Shown piece after piece: positions 1-8,675 of a stretch of 64,000 nt of DNA. Every line of letters starts with the position of its first letter. Position 1 is the stretch's first letter. Where the stretch lies: assembly GCA_963794655.1 (NCBI GenBank), contig CAWCEV010000005.1:186001-250000 (forward strand), in the 5' to 3' direction. The stretch comes from Roseiarcus sp963794655 (GTDB lineage: Bacteria > Pseudomonadota > Alphaproteobacteria > Rhizobiales > Beijerinckiaceae). Below the pieces are notes generated by a model. The model ran no database searches. It saw only the letters and a list, made by a program, of their open reading frames with translations, and was not told the origin of the DNA. Position numbers and translations under genes: made by a program.

Positions 1-43
1 GGCGGCCAGCGCCAGGCGCGCCCATGGTGATCGCGGGGGCATG
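1..43 (-). CDS. Possible 5' end of a gene leaving the left edge
   Basis: On the minus strand an ATG at 43 opens a frame reading MPPRSPWARLALAA to the window edge. The basic start followed by Leu/Ala resembles the beginning of a signal peptide. An AGGAG lies about ten bases upstream (52-56). Only 14 codons are visible, so neither the product nor the reality of the gene can be established; a GTG further upstream (69) is in the same frame and could be the true start. Confidence 0.25.
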
Positions 44-211
44 ATCTCGAAGCTCCTGGTCTCGCGCACGAAGCGCATTGAACGGTGAATTGCGCGAATA
101 TTCCGGCACGAATGCGCCAACTCAAGGGCAAGCTTTCTGCGAGCAAAAAAGTCATCCGTCGCCGCTGTCAAGACCTTGCGGCAGGCCCATGGGCCGACTT
201 AACATCCCTCC

Positions 212-718
212 ATGGTCGAGACGGTCATTTCCATTCGCGCGGCGCGACTCGGCGACGAGGCCGATATCGCCTCGGTGCATGACGCGGCCTGGCGCGAGGC
301 CTATCGGGGCGTCATTCCGGGCCGCGAGCTCGAGCGGATGATCGCCCGCCGCGGGCCGGCATGGTGGCGCCTGGCGATCGCGCGGCGGACGCCGCTGCTG
401 GTTCTCGAATTCTCTGATTCGATTGTCGGCTACGTCAGTTACGGGCGCAACCGCGTGCCGGCGCTTGGCTATGGCGGTGAGATCTTCGAGCTTTACCTCG
501 CCCCCGAGTGTCAGGGCTGCGGCTTCGGACGGCGCATGTTCGATGCGGCGCGCAAGGACCTCGCCGGCCATGGGCTCTCGAACCTGGTCGTCTGGGCGCT
601 GGCCGACAACGAGCGGGCGGTTGGCTTTTATCGCCGGCTCGGGGGGCGCGTCCTGCGCCGGGCGCGCGAGACGTTCGGCGGTCAGCAGCGCGAGCGTGTG
701 GCTTTCGGCTTTGGCTGA
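212..718 (+). CDS. GNAT family N-acetyltransferase
   Basis: Protein of 168 residues with the layout of a GCN5-related N-acetyltransferase: an N-terminal strand (ISIRAARLGDEADI), a central strand (GGEIFELYLAPE, about residues 89-100), then the acetyl-CoA-binding segment CQGCGFGRRMF, which fits the family's Q-x-x-G-x-G pattern, and a C-terminal FYRRLGGR segment typical of motif B. It probably transfers an acetyl group from acetyl-CoA to an amine in the cytoplasm; the acceptor cannot be read from sequence. It lies about 90 bases before the pyrophosphatase gene on the same strand and may be co-transcribed with it. Length is normal for the family. Confidence 0.85.
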   Translation: MVETVISIRAARLGDEADIASVHDAAWREAYRGVIPGRELERMIARRGPAWWRLAIARRTPLLVLEFSDSIVGYVSYGRNRVPALGYGGEIFELYLAPECQGCGFGRRMFDAARKDLAGHGLSNLVVWALADNERAVGFYRRLGGRVLRRARETFGGQQRERVAFGFG

Positions 719-807
719 ACCGCCGTTCCGCCTATAAGGTCAGGTCTGCGAGCCGCTGAATTCGCTCACGACGGCGATTGCGCGCGCCCGAAAAGGGGAG
801 GGTGGCG

Positions 808-1362
808 GTGAATCTGAATGCTGTCTCGATCGGCAAAAGCCCGCCCCACGATGTCAATGTCGTGATCGAAGTGCCGATCGGCGGTGAGCCGATCAAGTAT
901 GAGATGGACAAGGAAAGCGGCGCGCTGCAGGTCGACCGGTTTCTCTATACGTCGATGCGTTATCCCGGAAATTACGGCTTCATCCCCCATACGCTGTCCG
1001 ACGACGGCGATCCGTGCGACGTGATCGTCGCGAACACGCGCGCGATCGTTCCCGGCGCCGTGATGAGCTGCCGGGTGGTCGGCGTCCTGATCATGGAGGA
1101 CGAGGCTGGCGGCGACGAGAAGCTGCTCGCCGTGCCGTCGGCCAAGCTCACCCAGCGCTATGCGCACGTCCAGAACTATGCAGACCTGCCGGCGATCACG
1201 CTGCAGCAGATCGAGCATTTCTTCGCCCATTATAAGGATCTCGAACCCAACAAGTGGGTCAAGATCGTCCGGTGGGGCGACGCGGAAGAAGCGCGCGGCC
1301 TCGTGCTCGAAGGCATCGAGCGGGCCAAGAAGGCGAAGGCCGCGGACAAGGTCAAGAGCTAA
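808..1362 (+). CDS. ppa: Inorganic pyrophosphatase (family I)
   Basis: Soluble enzyme hydrolysing pyrophosphate to two phosphates, which pulls biosynthetic reactions forward. Hallmarks: EVPIGGEPIKYEMDKESG, MRYPGNYGFIPHTLSDDGDPCDV (the metal-binding Asp-rich signature) and the C-terminal HYKDLEPNKWVKI. I place the start at the GTG at 808 because AGGGGAGG ends at 801, giving good spacing, and because the family normally begins only a few residues before 'ISIG'. A TTG at 778 and a GTG at 802 are in the same frame and would add 10 or 2 residues. At about 184 residues it is of normal bacterial length. Confidence 0.96.
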   Translation: MNLNAVSIGKSPPHDVNVVIEVPIGGEPIKYEMDKESGALQVDRFLYTSMRYPGNYGFIPHTLSDDGDPCDVIVANTRAIVPGAVMSCRVVGVLIMEDEAGGDEKLLAVPSAKLTQRYAHVQNYADLPAITLQQIEHFFAHYKDLEPNKWVKIVRWGDAEEARGLVLEGIERAKKAKAADKVKS

Positions 1363-1442
1363 GCCGGACGCTCGACGAAACGTGTGTTTGCGCCGGGAGG
1401 ATGCGACGTGCCGAAACGCGAACGAGTGCGGGACTTCGCCCG

Positions 1443-2120
1443 ATGAAGCGTTCGTTCGTCGACGCCCGCATCGACCGCATGCTGGGTTTATGCGAGCGCC
1501 ACGGCGTCGCGCTGCCACCGTTCGCGCTATGGGGCGAAGGGGATTTCCGCGCCAACCCGGAGGCCGCAAGACTGATCGCCGGGCGCGGCATGGGCTGGAA
1601 CGTGGTCGAGTTCAAGCCCGGCCAGTTCGCGCGCGAGGGCCTCACCTTGTTCACGCTGCGGATGGGCGACTGGCGCGAGCTTGGCGCGGGTCGGGGCCGC
1701 CTCTATGCCGAGAAGGCGATCGTCGCCGAGGACGGCCAACGCGCGCCTCATCACTACCATGTGGTCAAGACCGAGGACATTCTGAACCGCGGCGGCGCGC
1801 GCTTCGTCGTCGAGCTCTTCAAGGTCGATGCGCAGGGCGCGCCGCTCAAGGACAGGTTTCGCGCGCTCAAGGACGTAAGCGTGCTCGATCTTGGTCCCGG
1901 CGACCAGGTTCGGCTCGAGCCCGGCGAGAGCCTCACGCTTGAACCTTACGTCGCTCACGCGTTTTGGGCCGAGGGCGGCGCGGCGATCGCGGGCGAGGTG
2001 TCGCTCGCCAACGACGATGCGACCGACAACTACTTCGTTCCGCCGCTCGAGCCCTTCCTGCCGATGGAGGAGGACGCGCCCGCGCGTTACGTGACGGTTA
2101 GGGACCACCAGCGGCGTTGA
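1443..2120 (+). CDS. D-lyxose isomerase-type cupin protein
   Basis: The 225-residue product matches the D-lyxose ketol-isomerase family (lyxose/xylulose or mannose/fructose interconversion), a cupin fold with one divalent metal. Seen directly: a cupin motif with APHHYHVVKTEDILNRGG (His, His and Glu ligands), a second conserved His in LEPYVAHAFWAEG, and the family's N-terminal LPPFALWGEGDF. The ATG at 1443 starts just where family similarity begins; the frame is open further upstream but that part overlaps ppa and looks like shadow sequence. It follows ppa in the same direction with about 80 bases between. Substrate preference cannot be deduced. Confidence 0.8.
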   Translation: MKRSFVDARIDRMLGLCERHGVALPPFALWGEGDFRANPEAARLIAGRGMGWNVVEFKPGQFAREGLTLFTLRMGDWRELGAGRGRLYAEKAIVAEDGQRAPHHYHVVKTEDILNRGGARFVVELFKVDAQGAPLKDRFRALKDVSVLDLGPGDQVRLEPGESLTLEPYVAHAFWAEGGAAIAGEVSLANDDATDNYFVPPLEPFLPMEEDAPARYVTVRDHQRR

Positions 2121-2292
2121 GGCGCGGACCCTAGGGGCCCGCCCGCTCGAGACGGAATTGGGCGTCCCACGCCGGGGTGTGCGCTCTAAAAGCCGATACA
2201 GTCTTTTCAGCCCCTTGGGCGCCTTTTTCTGTAACGGGATGCAAGATTATATACATATGTTTGATGTATTATGGAGCTCGATCAACTGGGCG

Positions 2293-3279
2293 TCACCCCC
2301 GGTCCGCCAGCCGGTCCATCGCCTCGAAAAACAGGCGGCGGAAGCGGTCCGCATCGACCGTGACTGCGACTTCGGCGTTGGCGAGGCGGCCCCATTGGCC
2401 GCGCCAGTCGACAATCGTCGCGCCGGTCGTGAGCCGGCCCGATGTCTCGACATCGACAGCGGCGCGGCGGGTCTCGACCAGGGTCGGGTCGAGGGCGACG
2501 GCGAGGGCGAGCGGGTCGTGCATGGTGAAGATGCGCTGGCCGTAGATCTTTTCCATCCTCTCGAAATAGGCGCGGGTCGAGTCCTCGAAGAAGCGGGTGA
2601 GCGCGGGTCCGTCGGGCTTGCCGGCCCAGCGCGCGGCGATCGCCGCAACGTCCTTTTCGTCGATGATCGTCTTGCGGGTGACGTCGAGGCCTATCGCGAT
2701 CACCGGCGTCGCGCCGACGCCGCCAAAGGCGTGAAAGACGATGCGCGCGGCCTCAGGGTCATGCCAGATGTTGAACTCGGCGGAAGGCGTCACATTGCCC
2801 GGCTCGGCGTAAGCGCCGCCCATGATGACGAACCGCTTGACCAACCGCGGCAACTCGGGCTCGCGCATGACCGCGAGCGCGATATTGGTCAGGGGCCCGG
2901 TCGCGACCAGAGTGAGGCGCCCCGCGTGGGCGCGGGCGGCGGCGATGATAGCCTCGACCGCATGCTGGACGCGGGCCGGCTCTTCCGGCTCGGGCAGGAC
3001 GGCGTGCCCGAGGCCGCTTCTGCCGTGGATATCGCTCGCGTCCTTTATCTGGATCGAGATCGCGGCCAGCGCCCCCGGCCAGACGGGAATGTCGGCGCGT
3101 CGCGCAAGCGCGAGGACCGCCCGCGTGTTGCGTGTGGCCGCCGTAAGCGAGACGTTGCCGACGACCGTCGAGACGCCGAGAATATCCGCCTCACGATGCG
3201 CGCAGGCGTAAAGCAGCGCCAGCGCGTCATCGATTCCGGTATCGACGTCGATGACGAGGGGCTCGGCGCGTTCGGACAT
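2293..3279 (-). CDS. Inosine-uridine preferring nucleoside hydrolase
   Basis: 328-residue hydrolase of the IunH/RihA family, cleaving the N-glycosidic bond of ribonucleosides to base plus ribose. The signature IDVDTGIDDALALLYA near the N-terminus carries the calcium-binding Asp cluster (DxDxGxDD). VVGNVSL, LVATGPLTNIAL and GNVTPSAEFNIWHDPEAA are further family blocks, and the catalytic-region His lies in the last of these and in MHDPLALAVAL near residue 240. It converges with the lyxose-isomerase-like gene. Role: nucleoside salvage. Length is typical. Confidence 0.92.
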   Translation of the reverse strand: MSERAEPLVIDVDTGIDDALALLYACAHREADILGVSTVVGNVSLTAATRNTRAVLALARRADIPVWPGALAAISIQIKDASDIHGRSGLGHAVLPEPEEPARVQHAVEAIIAAARAHAGRLTLVATGPLTNIALAVMREPELPRLVKRFVIMGGAYAEPGNVTPSAEFNIWHDPEAARIVFHAFGGVGATPVIAIGLDVTRKTIIDEKDVAAIAARWAGKPDGPALTRFFEDSTRAYFERMEKIYGQRIFTMHDPLALAVALDPTLVETRRAAVDVETSGRLTTGATIVDWRGQWGRLANAEVAVTVDADRFRRLFFEAMDRLADRG

Positions 3280-3347
3280 GGGGACGGTCTCCGGCTTGAC
3301 CAGCGTTTATCCTGCTCCCGCGCAGTATGACACACTGGCGGGACGAT

Positions 3348-3821
3348 CTAACCTCCGTTAGAGGAGAGCCTTAAAATCGAAAGACGTTTGAGGCCGGCGG
3401 CCTGTTCGACCATCTTCCATCCGATGCTCGAGTAGAACTCCTCGAGTTCCGGTTGGCAACAGATGTAGGTCGCCTCGTAGCCGAGGGAGCCTGCGGTCTT
3501 GGCGGCCTGCGCGACCACAGCGCGGCCCACGCCGCGCTTTCTTTCCGCGGCTTCAACCCATACCGCTGCGACCCATGGGCTGAACTGCAGCCGTTCCTCC
3601 ATGTCGGAATGAATGAGAAAGGCGGAGCCGAGATAGCGGGGGCCCTCGTGAGCTACGACCGCCATGGGCAGCGGACGGTCATCCGCCATTTCGATCATAT
3701 GGCGCTCGACATCCGATACCTGCCGCCCGGAAGTCCTCCACCAGGCGTTCCAGACCCTGTCCGCGATCGTGGCGCCGAAATGCTGCTGTTGGCGGAAGTC
3801 GGAAATCTGAAACGTCTGCAA
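3348..3821 (-). CDS. GNAT family acetyltransferase (TTG start)
   Basis: A small N-acetyltransferase-like protein of about 157 residues. The central region shows PLPMAVVAHEGPRYLG, WVAAVWVEAAERKRGVGRAVV (acetyl-CoA loop, R-x-x-G-x-G/A pattern) and EEFYSSIGWK (motif B). No ATG is well placed; I chose the TTG at 3821 because it follows the MATE gene stop by about 40 bases and has GAGG about ten bases upstream. The same frame is open far upstream inside the MATE gene, but that part is a shadow. It is probably the second gene of a MATE-GNAT unit. Acceptor unknown. Confidence 0.75.
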   Translation of the reverse strand: MQTFQISDFRQQQHFGATIADRVWNAWWRTSGRQVSDVERHMIEMADDRPLPMAVVAHEGPRYLGSAFLIHSDMEERLQFSPWVAAVWVEAAERKRGVGRAVVAQAAKTAGSLGYEATYICCQPELEEFYSSIGWKMVEQAAGLKRLSILRLSSNGG

Positions 3822-3859
3822 TTGGGAGCCTCGGTCTGGCGTGTGAGCGGCGAGCCGCG

Positions 3860-5251
3860 TCAAACGGGAAATCCGTGTCGCTCCTTCGCGAGCCAGCGCG
3901 TGAGTAGCAGCATGGCGACGACCGCGAGGCCGAGCGCAAGCCCGATCCATATCCCGACCGCGCCGAGCGTCGTCCCGAACCCGAGCGCGACCCCGACCGG
4001 CGCGCCGATCGCCCAATAGCCGACGAGCGCGATGATGAGCGGAATGCGCGAATCGTGCGCGCCGCGCAGCATGTTGGCGAGCGTCGCCTGGCTGGCATCG
4101 AAGATCTGGAACAGGGCGGCAATCTGCAGGAGCGCGATCGCGATGCCGACCGCCGCCTGGTTCTCCGGCGCGCTGACATTCATGAAGGGCGCGATGAGCA
4201 AACGCGGCGCGGCAAGCATCGTGGTCGCAGACAGGAGAGCGAAAACGAGGGTGAGCCCGAAGGCCGACCGGCCCGCCCGCTGAAGCGCAACCGGGTCGTG
4301 CGCGCCATAGGCATGTCCGACCCGCACCGTGGCCGCCTGCCCAAGCCCGAGCGGCACCATGAAGGCGAGCGAAGCGATCTGCAGCGCGATTGTATGCGCC
4401 TCGAGCGACGGCGGATCGATGAGGCCGACCAGCAAGGTCGATGAAGAAAAGACTGCGACCTCGGCCGCGATCGTCGCCCCGATCGGCAGGCCAAGGCGCC
4501 ACAGGGCCATGAAATCCCGCGGCGCCGGTCGCCACGGCAGCGCGAACAGGCGCAATCGCCGCATGCGATCGTCGAGGGGCGAAGCCGCGAAGAGCAGCAG
4601 GACCATCAGCGTCTGCGAAAGGGTCGTTGCGAGCCCCGAGCCGAAAATGCCGAGCGCCGGCGCCCCCAGCTTGCCGAAGATAAGCGCATAGTTGGCGAGC
4701 GCGTTGAACGCGACGGCCACGAGGCCCGCTATCAGCGCAGGCCGCGGGCGCTCGAGGGCGAAAAAGGCGCCCCGCGCGGCGAAGAAGAGAAGACTGGGCG
4801 CGAGGCTCCACTGGAACCCGAGCATGTAGGCCCCGGCGTCGTCGGCGAGATCGGGCTCTTCGCCGATCGCCTTGAGAATGCTCGCGGTATGCCAAAGCGC
4901 GAGCCAGGTGACGAAGGCGATGACGAGCGCGGAGAGAAGCGCCTGGTGGGTCGCGCGCCGTAGCGCGTCCGCGCCTTCGCCGGCGCCAAGCTTCGCGGCG
5001 GCAATTGGTGAGATCGCTGCGACGATGCCGCTGCCGAGCAGGAACGGGGGCAGGTAGAGGTTGAATCCGAGCGCGCCGGCGGCGAGCGCCCGCGGCGACA
5101 GCCAGCCGAGCATCATGATGTCGGTCACCGTCATCACGCTGATGGCGATGTTCGCGAGCACGATCGGCCAGCTCAGCGCGAGCGTCGCTCCGAGCTCGCG
5201 CTTGAGCCAGCCCCTGGCTTGTGTGGCGCTTGGTTGCGCTGCGGCGCGCAT
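3860..5251 (-). CDS. MATE family multidrug/toxin efflux transporter
   Basis: Polytopic inner-membrane protein with the twelve-helix pattern of the MATE (NorM-type) Na+/H+ antiporters. The N-terminus LGATLALSWPIVLANIAISVMTVTDIMMLG and the mid-protein LPIGATIAAEVAVFSSSTLLVG are the two related half-repeats typical of the fold. The start is uncertain: ATG at 5251 (MRAAAQPS...) gives about 463 residues, the usual family length; ATGs at 5302 and 5371 are in frame and would add a non-conserved, Pro/Arg-rich extension. It is followed by a GNAT gene on the same strand. The exported compound cannot be inferred. Confidence 0.9.
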   Translation of the reverse strand: MRAAAQPSATQARGWLKRELGATLALSWPIVLANIAISVMTVTDIMMLGWLSPRALAAGALGFNLYLPPFLLGSGIVAAISPIAAAKLGAGEGADALRRATHQALLSALVIAFVTWLALWHTASILKAIGEEPDLADDAGAYMLGFQWSLAPSLLFFAARGAFFALERPRPALIAGLVAVAFNALANYALIFGKLGAPALGIFGSGLATTLSQTLMVLLLFAASPLDDRMRRLRLFALPWRPAPRDFMALWRLGLPIGATIAAEVAVFSSSTLLVGLIDPPSLEAHTIALQIASLAFMVPLGLGQAATVRVGHAYGAHDPVALQRAGRSAFGLTLVFALLSATTMLAAPRLLIAPFMNVSAPENQAAVGIAIALLQIAALFQIFDASQATLANMLRGAHDSRIPLIIALVGYWAIGAPVGVALGFGTTLGAVGIWIGLALGLAVVAMLLLTRWLAKERHGFPV

Positions 5252-5413
5252 GGGTGCGGCGGGTCCTGAAAAAACGGGGCAGGGTCCATACCGGAAGCGC
5301 ATTGCGGCGGCAACAGAGGGCGCTGGGGCCGCTCGACGCGGACTGGGCCGGGCCTCTCTCTCCGCGTGCATGCTTGCGCCGCTATCGGGCCAACCGGGCC
5401 GACTTTCAAGAAG

Positions 5414-5441
5414 TTGACAACATCTATAGAAAAAATAGATT
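5414..5441 (+). promoter_or_regulatory. Promoter with overlapping LysR-type-like box before osmC
   Basis: TTGACA (5414-5419), a 16-base spacer and TAGATT (5436-5441) form a sigma-70-like promoter about 25 bases before the OsmC start. Embedded in it is a perfect inverted repeat, ATCTAT (5422-5427) and ATAGAT (5435-5440); its inner part CTAT-N7-ATAG also fits the T-N11-A core of LysR-type regulator boxes. No LysR gene is next to it, so the regulator is unknown. Confidence 0.5.
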
Positions 5442-5465
5442 GATGCACTCACCAAGGAGACAGCT

Positions 5466-5981
5466 ATGGCGCTCAGGGACATCATCGTGGCGACACAAGC
5501 CGATTTGCGGGCGAACGCCCAAAACGGGCGGGCCGCGTTTTCCGTCGACTCGCGGCAGGTCGACGGCCTCCGAAGCGAGACAAAGATCCGACAGTTCACG
5601 CTGACGGTGGACGAGCCGCCGACTCTGGGCGGCGCCGACGCCGGTCCAAACCCCGTGGAGCTGGTTCTGGCCGCGCTCGCCACCTGCCAGGAAATCACCT
5701 ACCGCGCATATGCGACGGCGCTTGGGATACCGCTAGAAGGTGTGTCGGTGAAACTCGACGGCGCCCTCGACCTGCGAGGGTTTTTCGCCGTCAGCGACGA
5801 TGTTCGGCCGGGGTTCACGGGCGTCGAAGGAACGGTGACGCTGAAGAGCCCGGCCAGCCCCGAGCAGCTCGCAAAGCTCAAGGAGGTCGTGGACGCGCAT
5901 TGCCCCGTCCTGGACGTTCACCGCGCACCCGTTCCGGTCGAATTGCGGCTTGCGACGGAACGAACCGCGGCCGCTGCCTGA
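5466..5981 (+). CDS. OsmC family peroxiredoxin-like protein
   Basis: 171-residue OsmC/Ohr-superfamily protein. The two family cysteines are present: one in LAALATCQEITYRAYA (start of the long central helix) and one in VVDAHCPVLDVHR. Members reduce organic hydroperoxides with thiols, although this subgroup is poorly characterised. The ATG at 5466 has AAGGAGA just before it. The gene has its own promoter-like region with a palindromic operator candidate and converges tightly with the downstream hydrolase gene (stop codons adjacent). A second, different OsmC protein is encoded at 60445-60897. Confidence 0.88.
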   Translation: MALRDIIVATQADLRANAQNGRAAFSVDSRQVDGLRSETKIRQFTLTVDEPPTLGGADAGPNPVELVLAALATCQEITYRAYATALGIPLEGVSVKLDGALDLRGFFAVSDDVRPGFTGVEGTVTLKSPASPEQLAKLKEVVDAHCPVLDVHRAPVPVELRLATERTAAAA

Positions 5982-6797
5982 TCACGCCACCGTTCGCGCG
6001 ATCCAGTCGATAACATCCGCCAGGCGCTCGCCGAGCGCCAGATGACCCGCGCCCTCGACGCGCCAGAACGCCTTCGGCGGATTGGCGAGCGCGAACAGCT
6101 TCTCGCCGAAGCGAATGGGCACGACCGGGTCCTTCGTCCCATGCACGATCAGTGTCGGCGCGTTCACCTGGGCGATCAGCAAGTCGTTATGAAACGGATC
6201 GCGCAGCAGCATACGAACCGGCACGAACCAGTAAGCGGCCGCGGCGACGTCGGCGATCGAGGAATAGGGCGAATCGAGAACCAGCGCGCCGACATTGTGG
6301 CGCGCGGCGATCGAGACCGCGACGCCCGACCCGAGCGATTCCCCCATCGCGACGATCTGCTCCGGCTTGGCGCCGCTCGCGATCGCCGCCGCATAGGCCG
6401 CTTCGCCGTCAAGCTTGAGTCCGGCCTCGCTCGGCGAGCCGGTCGAGCTGGCGTAACCGCGATATTCGATCGCCAGCACCCCGATGCCGGCCTTGGCAAA
6501 AGCGCGAAAGCGCTCGACCCGCAGGTCGAGGCCGCCGGCGTTGCCGTGAAAATAAAGGATCACCGGCCGCCCGGGGCGAGGGGCGATGCCCCACGCGAGC
6601 AGATTTTCGCCATCCTCGGTTTCGAGACGAAGCGTCTCGGCCGCCAGTCCGATCGTCGCCGGATCGACTTCAGCGGCGTCCTGCCGGAACAGGATTTTGC
6701 GCTGGCCGAAGAGAAGTCCGACGAACACGGCGGCGTAGAGCGCGGCGCAGACGCCGATCGCGATCAGCACGGCGCGCCGGGCCCGGCTATGATCCAC
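5982..6797 (-). CDS. Membrane-anchored alpha/beta hydrolase
   Basis: 271 residues. One N-terminal hydrophobic helix (about residues 8-28, AVLIAIGVCAALYAAVFVGL) anchors the protein; the rest is an alpha/beta hydrolase of the BEM46/YfhR-like type. Seen: oxyanion segment ILYFHGNAGG, nucleophile elbow GESLGSG, acid segment TLIVHGTKDPVVP and catalytic His in EGAGHL. The substrate is unknown, probably an ester or acyl compound in the periplasm or at the membrane. It lies 7 bases downstream of pntB on the same strand, so it may be the last gene of the pnt transcript. Confidence 0.87.
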   Translation of the reverse strand: MDHSRARRAVLIAIGVCAALYAAVFVGLLFGQRKILFRQDAAEVDPATIGLAAETLRLETEDGENLLAWGIAPRPGRPVILYFHGNAGGLDLRVERFRAFAKAGIGVLAIEYRGYASSTGSPSEAGLKLDGEAAYAAAIASGAKPEQIVAMGESLGSGVAVSIAARHNVGALVLDSPYSSIADVAAAAYWFVPVRMLLRDPFHNDLLIAQVNAPTLIVHGTKDPVVPIRFGEKLFALANPPKAFWRVEGAGHLALGERLADVIDWIARTVA

Positions 6798-6804
6798 GCC
6801 CGGC

Positions 6805-8208
6805 TCAGCTGTGCTGCAGCGCTTTGACGATCGCGTCGGTCATCTTCTTGGCGTCGCCGAACAGCATCAGCGTGTTGTCGCGGAAGAAGAGCTCGTTTTC
6901 GACGCCCGCGTAGCCCGAGCCCATGCCGCGCTTGACGAACAGCACCGTCTTCGCCTTGTCGACGTCGAGGACCGGCATGCCGTAAATCGGCGACTTTGGG
7001 TCGGTCTTGGCGGCCGGGTTGGTGACGTCGTTGGCGCCGATGACATAGGCGACGTCGGCTTGCGGGAACTCGGAGTTGATGTCCTCGAGCTCGAACACTT
7101 CGTCGTAAGGCACATTGGCCTCGGCAAGCAGCACGTTCATGTGCCCTGGCATCCGCCCCGCGACCGGATGGATCGCGTATTTGACCTCGACGCCGTTCTT
7201 CTTGAGCAGGTCCGCCATTTCGCGCAGCGAATGCTGGGCCTGCGCCACCGCCATGCCGTAGCCCGGCACGATGATCACCTTCGAGGCGTTCTTCATCATG
7301 AAGGCTGCATCCTCGGCTGAGCCCTGCTTGACGGGCCTCGTCTCGGCGGCATGCGAGGAGGCGGCGACCTCGCCGCCCCAGCCGCCGAGGATGACCGAGA
7401 TGAACGACCGGTTCATGCCCTTGCACATGATGTAGGACAGGATCGCGCCCGAGGAGCCGACTAAGGCTCCCGTGATGATGAGCGCGAGATTGCCGAGGGT
7501 GAAGCCGATCCCCGCCGCGGCCCAGCCGGAATAGGAGTTCAACATCGAGATGACGACCGGCATGTCGGCGCCGCCGATCGGAATGATGAGAAGGACGCCG
7601 AGCGCAAGCGCGTCGAGCGCAATGAGCCAGAAGAACACCGGCGCCTGCGTGGCGTAGAAGAGCGCGATCAAGACCACCAGCGCGACGCCGAGCCCGCCGT
7701 TGACGACGTGCCGCTGGGGCAGGAGGATCGGCGCGCCGGACATGCGTCCGTCGAGCTTCAGGAACGCGATGATCGAGCCGGTGAAGGTGATGGCGCCGAT
7801 AGCAAGCCCGAGCGACATCTCGATCGTGCTCACGGGATGGATGATATTGCCTTCCTCGATGCCGAACGCTTCGGGAGCGTAGAAAGCGCCGGCGGCGACG
7901 AGCACCGCGGCCAGGCCAACGAGCGAATGGAACATTGCCACGAGCTGCGGCATCGCCGTCATCTGGATGGTGCGGGCGCGCCAGGCGCCGATGCCGCCGC
8001 CGATGGCGAAGCCGAGGATGATCAGGAGCCACGAAAGCCCGCTCGATGGCGGACGCACCGCCAGCGTCGTCAGGACCGCGACGCCCATGCCGATCATGCC
8101 GAAGCGATTGCCCTGGCGGGAGGTCGCGGGCGAGGACAGCCCGCGCAGCGCCAGGATGAAGAGGATGCCCGAGACGAGATAGAGCAGGGCGGCGAGGTTG
8201 GCGTTCAT
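6805..8208 (-). CDS. pntB: NAD(P) transhydrogenase subunit beta
   Basis: 467 residues: about nine transmembrane helices (domain II) followed by the NADP(H)-binding domain III from about residue 290. Domain III shows VIIVPGYGMAVAQAQ (nucleotide-binding loop), HPVAGRMPGHMNVLLAEA, and VIGANDVTNPAAKTDPKSPIYGMPVLDV. The complex couples proton entry to hydride transfer from NADH to NADP+, supplying NADPH. It is the third gene of a pntAA-pntAB-pntB operon, with 6 bases to pntAB. The NADPH made here could feed the glutamate synthase encoded nearby. Confidence 0.97.
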   Translation of the reverse strand: MNANLAALLYLVSGILFILALRGLSSPATSRQGNRFGMIGMGVAVLTTLAVRPPSSGLSWLLIILGFAIGGGIGAWRARTIQMTAMPQLVAMFHSLVGLAAVLVAAGAFYAPEAFGIEEGNIIHPVSTIEMSLGLAIGAITFTGSIIAFLKLDGRMSGAPILLPQRHVVNGGLGVALVVLIALFYATQAPVFFWLIALDALALGVLLIIPIGGADMPVVISMLNSYSGWAAAGIGFTLGNLALIITGALVGSSGAILSYIMCKGMNRSFISVILGGWGGEVAASSHAAETRPVKQGSAEDAAFMMKNASKVIIVPGYGMAVAQAQHSLREMADLLKKNGVEVKYAIHPVAGRMPGHMNVLLAEANVPYDEVFELEDINSEFPQADVAYVIGANDVTNPAAKTDPKSPIYGMPVLDVDKAKTVLFVKRGMGSGYAGVENELFFRDNTLMLFGDAKKMTDAIVKALQHS

Positions 8209-8214
8209 TCGCCG

Positions 8215-8637
8215 TCAGCCCTTCTTCTTGTACATCGCCAGCATGCGCTCGGTGACGAGGAAGCCGCCGAATATGTTGACCGAGGCGAGGATGAGCGCGA
8301 TGAAGCCGACGAAGCGGGCGAAGATCGAACCGCTGTCGACCGCGGCGACGCCGACGGAAAGCAACGCACCGACGACGATGACCGAGGAAATGGCGTTGGT
8401 CTCGGACATGAGCGGCGTGTGGAGCGCCGGCGTCACCGACCAGACGACGTAATAGCCGACGAACACGGCCATGACGAAAATCGCTAGCCTGAACACGAAG
8501 GGGTCAATCGCGCCGCCCGAGGCGGCTTGCCCAGCGGCCGCGAGCTGATCGCTATAGGCCTCGGCGGCGTTCGCCGCCTCGCGCGCGGCGGCTGCGGCGG
8601 CTCTCAGTTTTTCAATTGCGGCGTCGAGATTGTCCAT
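8215..8637 (-). CDS. pntAB: Transhydrogenase subunit alpha 2 (membrane part)
   Basis: 140 residues. An Ala-rich N-terminal helix is followed by three to four transmembrane helices (FVFRLAIFVMAVFVGYYVV, NAISSVIVVGALLSVG, ARFVGFIALILASVNIFGGF) forming the first half of the proton channel. In alphaproteobacteria the alpha chain is usually split into a soluble PntAA and this membrane PntAB, as here. It sits between pntAA and pntB in a tight operon. Confidence 0.95.
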   Translation of the reverse strand: MDNLDAAIEKLRAAAAAAREAANAAEAYSDQLAAAGQAASGGAIDPFVFRLAIFVMAVFVGYYVVWSVTPALHTPLMSETNAISSVIVVGALLSVGVAAVDSGSIFARFVGFIALILASVNIFGGFLVTERMLAMYKKKG

Positions 8638-8675
8638 GCGGCTCTCCGGGGCTCAGGCGCGGGCAGGGTGGAAGT

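Noticed and set aside
2200..2240. Terminator after the lyxose-isomerase-like gene
   Set aside because: A T5 run is present but the preceding inverted repeat (GCCC/GGGC) is only four pairs.
3822..4895. N-terminal extension of the GNAT protein through the MATE gene
   Set aside because: Extension is Arg/Ala-rich and unrelated to GNAT; MATE frame is conserved there.
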